A stretch of DNA of 64,000 nt from Legionella sp. PC1000 (lineage in GTDB: Bacteria; Pseudomonadota; Gammaproteobacteria; Legionellales; Legionellaceae), in NCBI RefSeq assembly GCF_014109805.1, contig NZ_CP059400.1:2946001-3010000 (forward strand), in the 5' to 3' direction. The translations under genes and the position numbers were made by a program. The notes below the pieces were generated by a model. It worked only from the letters and a program-made list of their open reading frames with translations, ran no database searches and was not told the origin of the DNA. This document shows positions 17,314 through 25,749 of this stretch, in pieces. Within the stretch, counting starts at the first letter, position 1; the number at the start of each line of letters is the position of its first letter.

Positions 17314-17865
17314 ATGTCTTTAAAAACGAAAATAATGAGTATAACTTCCATCGTTTTTGCCCTGTTACCCTGTGCTTATGCAGCCGCACCAGCAAAGCAC
17401 ATTGATAGTGATACTGCCATGCAAAGTACTGTTTTATTCTATATAAACGAATACAGGCAGAAACATGGCTTATCCAAGCTTACAATGGATAAGCATATGG
17501 TAATTCAAGCCAGGCAACATTCTCAGGACATGGCCAATCATCGCATGCCTTTTGGTCATCAAGACTTTGGAAAGCGTATTGCTAAACTGCGCTCACAAAT
17601 TAAAAATACTGGAGGTGCGGCCGAGAACGTTGCATACAATTACAAAACAGCTCAAATTGTAGTCAGTCAATGGGTTAAAAGTCCGGGACATAGAAGAAAC
17701 ATTGTAGGAAATTATAATCTGACAGGGATAGGTATTGCTCGCGATAAACAAGGTAAGCTCTATTATACCCAAATTTTCCTGCAAACTAGCAAGAGTCCCC
17801 GAAGTTATACTGTGAGAAGACCTTACATCGGTGTTCCCTTCTTCGGTATTAAAAGACATGGTTAA
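17314..17865 (+). CDS. Secreted CAP-domain (SCP/PR-1) protein
   Basis: The CAP superfamily comprises extracellular proteins with a conserved cavity; in bacteria the biochemical role is mostly unknown. A signal peptide occupies residues 1-25 (ITSIVFALLPCAYAAA). The CAP domain follows: NEYRQKHGLSKLTMD, HSQDMANHRMPFGHQDF, GGAAENVAYN and SPGHRRNIVGNYNLTGIG. The cavity His and Glu residues (in FGHQD, AENVA and GHRRNI) are all present. The 183 residues match a single-domain YkwD-like protein. A basic tail (SYTVRRPYIG, IKRHG) follows. Probably exported to the periplasm or beyond the cell. Confidence 0.9.
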   Translation: MSLKTKIMSITSIVFALLPCAYAAAPAKHIDSDTAMQSTVLFYINEYRQKHGLSKLTMDKHMVIQARQHSQDMANHRMPFGHQDFGKRIAKLRSQIKNTGGAAENVAYNYKTAQIVVSQWVKSPGHRRNIVGNYNLTGIGIARDKQGKLYYTQIFLQTSKSPRSYTVRRPYIGVPFFGIKRHG

Positions 17866-18028
17866 AAAATATAATTAAAGATCAGAAGCTTGTGAACAAA
17901 GCGACTCATAACTGTGTATTATATATTTTAGGTGAACATTATCGAATGAATAGATAATTAACGTCCCTTCTTGCTGCAAGCCTGATGGATCGACAGTTTT
18001 TTGATAAGAAACCTACACTAATTTTTTT

Positions 18029-18200
18029 GCCTACGCACTGCACTTAAATTTCTTCGCCTACATACCGCGCTTAAATTTCTTCGCCTACATACCGCGCTTT
18101 ATGCGCGGTATCCAGGGGATCTTGCTTTAGAAATGCTCCGCGGCATCTTGAAATGTCGTTCTGGATACCGCACATAAAGCGCGGTACGTAGAGAAGTTTA
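18029..18200. repeat. Palindromic repeat family 1, composite copy
   Basis: Three nearby starts of GCCTACnnACCGCG precede a full element. Its left arm CGCGCTTTATGCGCGGTATC and right arm GGATACCGCACATAAAGCGC flank an interior (GGGATCTTGC, AAATGCTCCGCGGCATCTTG) that reappears inverted at 62884-62975. The repeat occupies most of the gap 17866-18222. The remaining part shows no gene. Confidence 0.88.
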
Positions 18201-18222
18201 AATGAACAGGTGAAGATATACC

Positions 18223-20445
18223 TCAGGTTGGATAAATTCCTATAGATGTGTATTGAAATTTTAATTGGTCTGTTGGTAGTTGTTCTGACAAAATCGGCTC
18301 TGGTATTTTTTGTACCTCACCCATCCGATTTAGAATTTTGATATCCCCTTCTGCAGAGACTTTTGTAACATAATCCAGAATCAATGTTTCCACACAATCC
18401 GCTAGTTCTGACTCCTGTCCTCGTATCCCTTCTGGTTTATTAATATCAACCCGAAGATATTCCAGCATATTAAAAAGGCTGTGGCCTATTGCTTTAGCTG
18501 TCTCTGAAGATAAAGGTGCTTCGCGCTCCACTTGAAACTTAATCCCATTAACTATTGCATCAATGGTTGCGAAGGTATGCTCATCCAATCGCACTATAGC
18601 CTTATTTAGGCTTTCCCAATTTTTTAAAAAATCCTCTGATAGCTTAATAATGAGTTTCTCGCGGCTGTCGCTCTTCTCAGTTAATTTCTTATCAGGTAAA
18701 GATTCTTTCTCGCTTGCCGCCTGCGTTGTATGTAACCCGGCTTTGAACATTTTTTGAGTGGAGCAAGCCAGCAGTTCCGATGCTGATTTGTTTAAAGCTA
18801 AATCCTTATTGAGATATTTGATGTCGATAAATTGTGAAATAAAATTTATCAATGCCCTAAACAACTCATTCTCTTGATGAAATTTATTTGCTTTATTCTG
18901 AAAATCATCTACCGTAGCATCTATTTTTTTCTCATCATCGCATTTCAATAAATTGGTAGTCGCCTCGATTATTTCTTTTAAATCCTTATAATCCCTTCCA
19001 TTATTATAAAGATCGAGTATTCGTTCTCTTACAGCAATCGCACGGTCTCTAAGAGATGGGTCTTTTATTTTATAAATTTCCTGGTTAAGCGCACATAGCT
19101 CATCCCCAACGGATTCATGCGTTTTTATTAATAACTTTGCGAGCGCAGGATTATATTCAACAATATTAAAAGAGATGCCATGCTCTGCAAATTGTTTTTC
19201 GTAAAACTTAATGGTACTGACAAAATAAGCTGCCGCAATTGTTTCAGGGTTTTTAAAAGCACCACAACCAGGTAATACAAAAAGAACATGAACAGGTTGT
19301 TTTGATTTTTCTGCATTTTCCTTGGCAATTTTGATTGCTTGTTCGCACTGATTAGAGACCCCATGATGAATCATGTACCCCAACGTACCTTCTCTAGTTG
19401 GATTTGCCAAGATACTGTTAGAAGTACATCGAGTATCAAGTGGCGATGTTTCTATAATGCGTAAATCAGGCGCTGCGTAGCTTGTGACTCCTATAGGGTT
19501 AGGAGAAGAGGTTTGCGCCTGAACAATAACCTCGCTAATTGATGCCAACTTGCTCGTGTCCTGAAATAGGCGAGTAGAAAAAGAAACATCATCAACAGGT
19601 ACTTGATACGCATTATCCTGCATATCAAAATAAATAGGCAGACCATTAGGACCGGGAAATGAATTAAAAAGATCATTAAAAAATTCGGGCGATTCGAGGT
19701 ACGCTTCGTTTTGAACGAGCTTGCTCATGATGGTCAAAACCATTTTAAGATAACGTTTTTGATAATCAAGAACATTTATCGTGGGCCTGTCATCCTGAAA
19801 ACTGCAAAACCCATTCTCTTGATTAAGCTTGTGCACATCATCAAAATGAAGGGCTAATTTGAGCGCTTGATCGGTAAAACGGCTAAATAATTCCTCCAAA
19901 GAACCCTGAGAGTATTTCGCAGCACCATCACGGTGGGAGTTGGCTGCATCATTGACAATCACATAATAACCCCCATCTGACTTAGATCGTACTTGCTGAA
20001 TGACATCGCCTTGTATCACAACATCGTCTTTATTCTGTTGGTTAGCCGGGGCTATAATTGTTTTTTGTTTGGACGTTGCATGCTGTTCCAAATTGTGAAG
20101 AAACCCTTTGAGCACCTCATCCTTATCCAATTGTTGGATTAATGTGCCTATTTTCTCTTTCAACTCGCTACTTTTCAAAAATTCAGGCTGGATCTCAAGA
20201 AGATTAATTAAAAAAAGAATTTGCGTGTACCAATACTGCTTTCGGGCTTTAATCTGCGCGGGTGTATAGCTCATATGAGTCATTAAAGCCGTAAATGCGT
20301 TCATACGATCGCGCTGAGCCTCTTGCATTTCTGCATAGCTGCTCGTTTGTCCCTGATTCACTGATTTTAATGTGTAATACCCAGCTTTTACCAAACCACT
20401 CAAATAATCAAACATCACTTTCCTATTTCTTAAAACTTTTTGCAT
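18223..20445 (-). CDS. Large protein with PARG/macrodomain-like core, candidate effector
   Basis: It has 740 residues and no signal peptide. The middle resembles the microbial PARG-like macrodomain family (TIGR02452 type). A strand-loop IVNDAANSHRDGAAKY leads into SQGSLEELFSRF near residue 160. VTSYAAPDLR follows near 323, and VLFVLPGCGAFKNPETIAA near 390. These align in order with the family's NxANA..GGG..QEE, AAPNLR and GxxGCGxFxN motifs. The glycine loop is weakened, and the Gln of QEE is replaced although the Glu pair remains. Helical flanks (residues 1-130 and 430-740) are unrecognised. It is a single gene. Action on ADP-ribose in the host is inferred. Confidence 0.6.
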   Translation of the reverse strand: MQKVLRNRKVMFDYLSGLVKAGYYTLKSVNQGQTSSYAEMQEAQRDRMNAFTALMTHMSYTPAQIKARKQYWYTQILFLINLLEIQPEFLKSSELKEKIGTLIQQLDKDEVLKGFLHNLEQHATSKQKTIIAPANQQNKDDVVIQGDVIQQVRSKSDGGYYVIVNDAANSHRDGAAKYSQGSLEELFSRFTDQALKLALHFDDVHKLNQENGFCSFQDDRPTINVLDYQKRYLKMVLTIMSKLVQNEAYLESPEFFNDLFNSFPGPNGLPIYFDMQDNAYQVPVDDVSFSTRLFQDTSKLASISEVIVQAQTSSPNPIGVTSYAAPDLRIIETSPLDTRCTSNSILANPTREGTLGYMIHHGVSNQCEQAIKIAKENAEKSKQPVHVLFVLPGCGAFKNPETIAAAYFVSTIKFYEKQFAEHGISFNIVEYNPALAKLLIKTHESVGDELCALNQEIYKIKDPSLRDRAIAVRERILDLYNNGRDYKDLKEIIEATTNLLKCDDEKKIDATVDDFQNKANKFHQENELFRALINFISQFIDIKYLNKDLALNKSASELLACSTQKMFKAGLHTTQAASEKESLPDKKLTEKSDSREKLIIKLSEDFLKNWESLNKAIVRLDEHTFATIDAIVNGIKFQVEREAPLSSETAKAIGHSLFNMLEYLRVDINKPEGIRGQESELADCVETLILDYVTKVSAEGDIKILNRMGEVQKIPEPILSEQLPTDQLKFQYTSIGIYPT

Positions 20446-20666
20446 TATTATGATCCATAGACCTTAAGAATACATTATGGGAAAATCGCAAAAAATGCAT
20501 TCATTTACTCAAGATAGAGTAATCTCCAGAGTTTGTTTTCCTCCAACCTTTTAAAATTCTATTAATTCAATGGCCTGGATATTCTTTTTTCAACTTTAAC
20601 GAAATCTTTGCAAAAAACCACGGAAATTATGTGGCATAAACCCCAAGACTGGCCTATCATAGAATC

Positions 20667-20814
20667 ATAGACAGTACACATTGTTCAGCCAACATCACTA
20701 CTGTAGGAGCCAGATTGAGAGTGCCGTGAGCAAGCTTAGCATGACTAAGAAGCCTAAAACACTCCGGAGGAGTCCACTTTGGTAAAAAGGACTGTACTCA
20801 ATCTTACTGTCTAT
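20667..20814 (+). ncRNA. ssrS: 6S RNA
   Basis: 6S RNA mimics an open promoter and sequesters housekeeping RNA polymerase in stationary phase. The sequence around 20725-20765 (GTGAGCAAGCTTAG, GACTAAGAAGCCTAAAAC) matches the conserved E. coli region GTGAGCATGCTCGG... CCGAGAAGCCTTAAAAC. Ends pair: ATAGACAGTA at 20667 with TACTGTCTAT ending at 20814. Inner AGATTGAG pairs with CTCAATCT. This gives the expected long, interrupted hairpin of about 148 nt. A TATCAT -10 box at 20655-20660 fits a start at about 20667. Unlike in enterobacteria, no ygfA-like gene follows. Confidence 0.9.
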
Positions 20815-20827
20815 CCGGATTCCCTAA

Positions 20828-20858
20828 AAGAGCGTATTAAAATAATACGCTCTTTTTT
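20828..20858 (+). terminator. Terminator downstream of 6S RNA
   Basis: A 12-bp stem, AAGAGCGTATTA and TAATACGCTCTT with loop AAA, is followed by a T run. It ends the ssrS transcript. Between here and 21044 only a kdp promoter region (TATAATCAAATGG near 20972) is seen. Confidence 0.9.
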
Positions 20859-21043
20859 ATTTACTTCTTTATCATTAAGAAAGTAATGATGCTCATACAT
20901 AGCCTGAATGCCTCCTCAAGAGTTATATAAACATTCCTTACTTATCCGGCTGTTTTTTTTATATATAACCACTATAATCAAATGGTTAAATCCAAGTTAG
21001 TATTATAATTAAATATATGCTTACAAAACGGACATTCAATCAA

Positions 21044-21139
21044 ATGGATATTTTATTAATTTTCCTTGTCCTGTTCTTTTTTAGCTTATCTTTGGGGCTA
21101 ATCGCGTTCTATGATTATTTATCAAGGAGTGAATCATGA
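21044..21139 (+). CDS. Small membrane protein upstream of kdpF
   Basis: A 31-residue ORF reads MDILLIFLVLFFFSLSLGLI and ends AFYDYLSRSES. It is one membrane helix with a short polar tail. Its TGA overlaps the kdpF ATG (ATGA at 21136), suggesting translational coupling. Similar tiny helix ORFs occur ahead of kdpF in other proteobacteria (from memory). An upstream ATG at 21017 would add nine residues. Role unknown, perhaps stabilising the Kdp complex. Confidence 0.6.
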   Translation: MDILLIFLVLFFFSLSLGLIAFYDYLSRSES

Positions 21140-21222
21140 GCATGTATTTAATCTGTGGAATAATTGCTTTCGGCTTATTAATTTTTTTGTTAGTTGTATT
21201 ATTCAAACCTGAATTGTTCTAA
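21136..21222 (+). CDS. kdpF: Potassium-transporting ATPase subunit F
   Basis: A 28-residue single-helix peptide (MSMYLICGIIAFGLLIFLLV followed by VLFKPELF) that stabilises the KdpFABC potassium pump in the inner membrane. The tail F-K-P-E is the usual KdpF ending. It has a strong ribosome site (aaggag in the preceding ORF) and lies 37 bp before kdpA. It is shorter than typical gene-finder cut-offs. Confidence 0.9.
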   Translation: MSMYLICGIIAFGLLIFLLVVLFKPELF

Positions 21223-21259
21223 GCAGTGGATTTTAATTTAAATATGGGAATGGACCCCT

Positions 21260-23077
21260 ATGACAAAACCTGGTTTCCTACAAATTGCGTTTTATCTATT
21301 CTTTTTATTGCTCCTTGTCAAACCGTTGGGTTGGTACATGGCACGAGTATATCAAGACCGCCCCTGCTTTTTAAACACTTTATTAAAACCTTTTGAGCAT
21401 CTAATCTATAGGCTTTGCGGTATTCGTACTCAAGAGGAAATGGGATGGAAAACCTATTTATCGAGCATGCTCTTCATTAATTTAGCAGGGTTATTGGTCG
21501 TTTACCTCGTGCAACGCATCCAATTCTATCTGCCACTAAATCCCCAACAATTTGTATCTCCTTCTCCTGAACTTGCATTTAATACCGCTGCAAGCTTTGC
21601 CACCAATACCAATTGGCAAGCTTATAGCGGCGAAGCAACAATGAGTTATTTCACACAAATGTTTGCCCTGACAGTACAAAACTTTATTTCAGCAGCGACG
21701 GGTATGTCTTTATTAATTGCAATCATACGAGGCCTCGTAAAACATGAAAGTAACAGTCTGGGGAATTTCTGGGTCGATACGGTTCGCGGTATACTCTATA
21801 TTCTATTGCCTATGTCATTGATTTTTGCACTCATTTTGTGCTCCCAAGGCGTCATTCAGAATTTTAAGCCCTATCAAAAAATTAATTTGACTCACCCATT
21901 TACCTACCAAAAACCTGTTACCGATGGAACAGGTCAAACGGTATTCGATAACCAAGGCAATTCTAATACAACTTCGACAAGCGTATCAGAACAAATTATC
22001 CCTATGGGGCCTGCAGCATCACAAGTTGCCATTAAACAACTAGGGACTAATGGGGGTGGTTTTTTTAATGTCAATTCTGCCCATCCATTTGAAAATCCTA
22101 CGCCACTCACCAATTTTCTGGAAATGGTAGCGATCTTACTCATTCCGGCAGCTTTTTGTTTTACGTTTGGCACCATGGCTCGTGATAAAAGACAAGGATG
22201 GGCACTATTAATCGCCATGTCCATTCTGTTTGTTCCATGTTTACTACTTAACACACTAGTCGAACAAAGAGGAAATCCTGCATTTCAACAAATGGGGATT
22301 GATACTACAGCTCGATCTGAATTTTATCCTGCAGGAAATATGGAAGGCAAAGAGACTCGTTTTGGCGTTATTAATTCCGCAATTTGGGCAACAGCTACAA
22401 CCGCGTCCTCTAATGGTTCAGTCAACTCCATGCTTGATTCATTTACTCCTTTTGGTGGTTTAGTGCCTTTATGGATGATGCATTTAAATGAAGTGAGTTT
22501 TGGTGGCGTTGGTTCCGGATTATACGGCATGTTGATGTTCGTGATTCTTACTGTATTTGTTGCAGGACTTATGGTCGGCAGAACCCCTGAATATCTGGGT
22601 AAAAAAATCGAGCCTTATGAAATGAAAATGGCATCCATTTCTGTTTTAATTATGCCCTTAATTGTACTCATCACTACTGCCTATGCTTCAGTAACAGATA
22701 TGGGCAGAAGCTCCATAGCCAATCCCGGAGCACATGGCTTTACAGAAATTCTCTATGCGTTTACTTCCATGGGGAATAATAATGGCAGTGCTTTTGCCGG
22801 TTTAAATGCCAATACCCCCTTTTATAATATCGCTGGGGGCATGCTGATTTTAATTAGCCGATATTGGCTCGCTATTCCTGCCCTGGCAATTGCTGGCTCA
22901 CTCGTTAAGAAAAAAAGGATTCCCAACAGTTTAGGTACATTAGCAACTCATACACCTCTTTTTATTACTTTATTAGTCTGTATTGTCATCGTTCTTGGCG
23001 CTTTATCCTTTTTACCTGCTCTTGCTCTTGGTCCTATTGTGGAGCATTTGATGCTTTGGGGGAAGTATGGATACTAA
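21260..23077 (+). CDS. kdpA: Potassium-transporting ATPase subunit A
   Basis: The K+-channel-like subunit that selects and binds potassium. It has 605 residues and about ten membrane helices. The first selectivity-filter loop is [15 protein letters not shown]. The second is [20 protein letters not shown]. Later [17 protein letters not shown] and [14 protein letters not shown] are the third and fourth. At 605 residues it is slightly longer than E. coli KdpA (about 557), mainly in periplasmic loops. Its end overlaps kdpB by 11 bp. Confidence 0.97.
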   Translation: MTKPGFLQIAFYLFFLLLLVKPLGWYMARVYQDRPCFLNTLLKPFEHLIYRLCGIRTQEEMGWKTYLSSMLFINLAGLLVVYLVQRIQFYLPLNPQQFVSPSPELAFNTAASFATNTNWQAYSGEATMSYFTQMFALTVQNFISAATGMSLLIAIIRGLVKHESNSLGNFWVDTVRGILYILLPMSLIFALILCSQGVIQNFKPYQKINLTHPFTYQKPVTDGTGQTVFDNQGNSNTTSTSVSEQIIPMGPAASQVAIKQLGTNGGGFFNVNSAHPFENPTPLTNFLEMVAILLIPAAFCFTFGTMARDKRQGWALLIAMSILFVPCLLLNTLVEQRGNPAFQQMGIDTTARSEFYPAGNMEGKETRFGVINSAIWATATTASSNGSVNSMLDSFTPFGGLVPLWMMHLNEVSFGGVGSGLYGMLMFVILTVFVAGLMVGRTPEYLGKKIEPYEMKMASISVLIMPLIVLITTAYASVTDMGRSSIANPGAHGFTEILYAFTSMGNNNGSAFAGLNANTPFYNIAGGMLILISRYWLAIPALAIAGSLVKKKRIPNSLGTLATHTPLFITLLVCIVIVLGALSFLPALALGPIVEHLMLWGKYGY

Positions 23078-25136
23078 ATCACGCTCTATTTGGGATTTTA
23101 GTATTATTAAAAGTGCATTACTCGATGCATTCTTCAAATTGACACCTCATGTACAAATAAAAAACCCCGTGATGTTTACCGTATATCTAAGCTCAATTAT
23201 CACGACAATTCTCTTTATAAAAGCACTTTTAGGGGATGGTGAAGCGCCACCATTTTTTATTCTTGCTATTAGTTTGTGGCTTTGGTTTACACTCTTATTT
23301 GCCAATTTTGCGGAAGCTATGGCGGAAGGGCGCGGCAAAGCCCAGGCTCAAGAGTTACGTCGGGCACGCCAGGAAATTCAGGCTAAAAAATTAGCAAAAG
23401 CATCTAAAGGTGCAAAATTCACTATTATTCCCTCAGTGCAATTACGGGCCGGGGATCTGGTATTAGTTGAAGCCGGTGATTTCATTCCCAGTGATGGTGA
23501 AGTTATTGAAGGGATTGCTTCGGTGAATGAAAGTGCTATAACCGGGGAAAGCGCGCCAGTAATTCGTGAAAGTGGTGGAGACCGTAGCGCAGTAACCGGA
23601 GGCACGCAAGTGATTTCTGATTGGCTTATCATTCGTATCACCTCCGATCCAGGTGAAACATTTCTGGATCGTATGATTGCCTTAGTTGAAGGGGCTAAAC
23701 GACAAAAAACACCCAACGAACTTGCATTAACCATTTTACTTGCTGCGTTAACCATCGTGTTTTTAGTGGTTTGCAGTACTTTACTTCCTTTTTCTATGTA
23801 CAGTGTATCCGTATCTAAAACAGGTTCGGTCATTTCAATCACTGTGCTGGTGGCCCTTTTTGTTTGTTTGGCTCCAACAACTATTGCTGGATTGCTCTCT
23901 GCAATTGGTATTTCTGGCATGGACCGAATGATTCAAGCAAATGTCATTGCTTTATCTGGACGTGCGATTGAAGCTGCAGGTGATATCGACATTTTATTGC
24001 TTGATAAAACAGGAACAATTACTTTAGGCAACCGACAAGCAACGGAATTTATTCCCGCAGAAGGCGTCGATATTACAGATTTAGCCGACGCGGCTCAATT
24101 AGCTTCCCTAGCTGATGAAACACCAGAAGGCCGAAGTATTGTTATCCTTGCTAAAAGAAAATATAAATTACGTGGCAGAGCTCTAGCTCAATTGAAAGCA
24201 ACATTTATTCCTTTTACCGCCCAAACACGTATGAGCGGTGCTAATCTCGGTACTCGACAAATCCGTAAAGGCTCAGATCAAGCGATCGAAGAATACATCA
24301 ATCAATTAGGGGGCAACATTCCTGAAAATGTAAAAACCAATGTTGAGATTATTTCACGTCAAGGAGGAACAGCCCTGGTAGTTGCTGAAGGACCAAAAGT
24401 ATTGGGCATCATTCGACTTAAAGACATCATTAAAGGGGGGATTCGTGAACGTTTTGCACAGTTACGACAAATGGGCATTAAAACCATCATGGTAACTGGC
24501 GATAATCCCCTGACTGCTGCTTCTATCGCCGGTGAAGCAGGAGTGGATGATTTTCTAGCCAATGCAAAACCCGAAGATAAACTTAATTTAATTCGCAATC
24601 TGCAAGCTCAAGGCCATTTAGTAGCGATGACGGGTGACGGAACCAACGATGCACCTGCGCTCGCTCAAGCGGATGTCGCTGTTGCAATGAATTCAGGCAC
24701 ACAAGCAGCAAAAGAAGCCGGTAATTTGGTAGATCTGGATTCAAATCCAACTAAATTGATTGAAGTCGTGGAAATAGGTAAGCAGTTACTTATGACACGT
24801 GGAGCCCTGACGACTTTTAGTCTTGCCAATGATATAGCCAAATATTTTGCCATTTTACCCGCAGCATTTGGAACTACTTATCCCGTACTGAATATACTCA
24901 ATATCATGCACCTTTCAACACCACAAACTGCGGTGCTTTCCACAGTCATTTTTAATGCGATCATTATAGTTCTTCTCATTCCTTTAGCGTTACACGGAGT
25001 TAAATATCGACGCCTTCCTGCAGCACAACTTCTGCGAAATAACGTGATGATCTATGGGTTAGGTGGTTTAGTCGTACCTTTTATTGGCATCAAAATGATT
25101 GATATGCTTTTAACTACATTGGGTTTAACAGGATAA
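23067..25136 (+). CDS. kdpB: Potassium-transporting ATPase ATP-binding subunit B
   Basis: The P-type ATPase subunit that powers K+ uptake. The actuator loop [10 protein letters not shown] carries the Ser of TGES, which in E. coli KdpB is the inhibitory phosphorylation site. The phosphorylated Asp is residue 313 in [14 protein letters not shown]. The nucleotide domain shows [14 protein letters not shown], and the hinge has [17 protein letters not shown]. The 689 residues match the family. ATG 23067 lies inside the end of kdpA, indicating coupled translation. Confidence 0.97.
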   Translation: MDTKSRSIWDFSIIKSALLDAFFKLTPHVQIKNPVMFTVYLSSIITTILFIKALLGDGEAPPFFILAISLWLWFTLLFANFAEAMAEGRGKAQAQELRRARQEIQAKKLAKASKGAKFTIIPSVQLRAGDLVLVEAGDFIPSDGEVIEGIASVNESAITGESAPVIRESGGDRSAVTGGTQVISDWLIIRITSDPGETFLDRMIALVEGAKRQKTPNELALTILLAALTIVFLVVCSTLLPFSMYSVSVSKTGSVISITVLVALFVCLAPTTIAGLLSAIGISGMDRMIQANVIALSGRAIEAAGDIDILLLDKTGTITLGNRQATEFIPAEGVDITDLADAAQLASLADETPEGRSIVILAKRKYKLRGRALAQLKATFIPFTAQTRMSGANLGTRQIRKGSDQAIEEYINQLGGNIPENVKTNVEIISRQGGTALVVAEGPKVLGIIRLKDIIKGGIRERFAQLRQMGIKTIMVTGDNPLTAASIAGEAGVDDFLANAKPEDKLNLIRNLQAQGHLVAMTGDGTNDAPALAQADVAVAMNSGTQAAKEAGNLVDLDSNPTKLIEVVEIGKQLLMTRGALTTFSLANDIAKYFAILPAAFGTTYPVLNILNIMHLSTPQTAVLSTVIFNAIIIVLLIPLALHGVKYRRLPAAQLLRNNVMIYGLGGLVVPFIGIKMIDMLLTTLGLTG

Positions 25137-25140
25137 ATAA

Positions 25141-25749
25141 ATGGTTATAGAAGCTCTGAAACAAATAAAAACTGCTTTAATGTTTCTACTCATTTTTTCC
25201 CTGCTAACGGGTTTAATCTATCCTGCTGTTGTCACTGCGTTAGCCCAATTATTTTTCCCTTATCAAGCAAATGGCAGTTTGGTGCTACGTGATGGAAAAC
25301 CTATTGGTTCCGCATTAATTGGACAATATTTTGACACACCTAACTACTTCTGGGGAAGACCTTCTGCCACCACTCCATACCCTTATAACCCCGCCAATTC
25401 TTCAGGATCAAATATGGGGCCTTCTAATCCAGAATTTTTGGCAATTGTAAAAAAACGCGTTAATCGCTTGCATCAAGTCAATTTGGAAAATCCTAATCAA
25501 AAAAACAAGCAATTAATTCCAGTTGATTTAGTTACTGCCTCTGCAAGTGGATTGGATCCTGAGATAAGTCCACTGGCAGCTTATTATCAGATACCGCGTA
25601 TCGCCAAAGCGCGGAATATCCCGGAACAAGAAATTCAAGAATTAGTGAGCAAGCTAATAAAAAAACGTACCTTACACCTTTTGGGGGAACCGCGAATTAA
25701 TGTATTGGAACTTAACTTGGCTCTGGATCACCTAAGGACTCCTCAATGA
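25141..25749 (+). CDS. kdpC: Potassium-transporting ATPase subunit C
   Basis: A periplasmic-facing subunit with one N-terminal membrane helix (residues 12-35), needed for assembly and turnover of the pump. Family motifs are seen: LIGQYFDTPNYFWGRPSAT, YNPANSSGSNMGPSNP, VTASASGLDPEISPLAA and LNLALD. The 202 residues match KdpC. It starts four bases after kdpB. Its stop overlaps the kdpD start (ATGA at 25746). Confidence 0.97.
   Translation: MVIEALKQIKTALMFLLIFSLLTGLIYPAVVTALAQLFFPYQANGSLVLRDGKPIGSALIGQYFDTPNYFWGRPSATTPYPYNPANSSGSNMGPSNPEFLAIVKKRVNRLHQVNLENPNQKNKQLIPVDLVTASASGLDPEISPLAAYYQIPRIAKARNIPEQEIQELVSKLIKKRTLHLLGEPRINVLELNLALDHLRTPQ

Noticed and set aside
20700..20860. RsmY/RsmZ-like CsrA sponge RNA, considered because of several GGA motifs and a terminator
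   Set aside because: The conserved GAGCAAGCTTAG/AAGAAGCCTAAAAC core and end-to-end pairing fit 6S RNA much better.
21934..22254. 106-codon minus-strand ORF within kdpA
   Set aside because: Antisense of a strongly conserved membrane-protein gene. No ribosome site.
23378..23920. 180-codon minus-strand ORF within kdpB
   Set aside because: Long only because of codon bias in the sense gene. Its translation is low-complexity Ser/Thr/Ile-rich and matches nothing.
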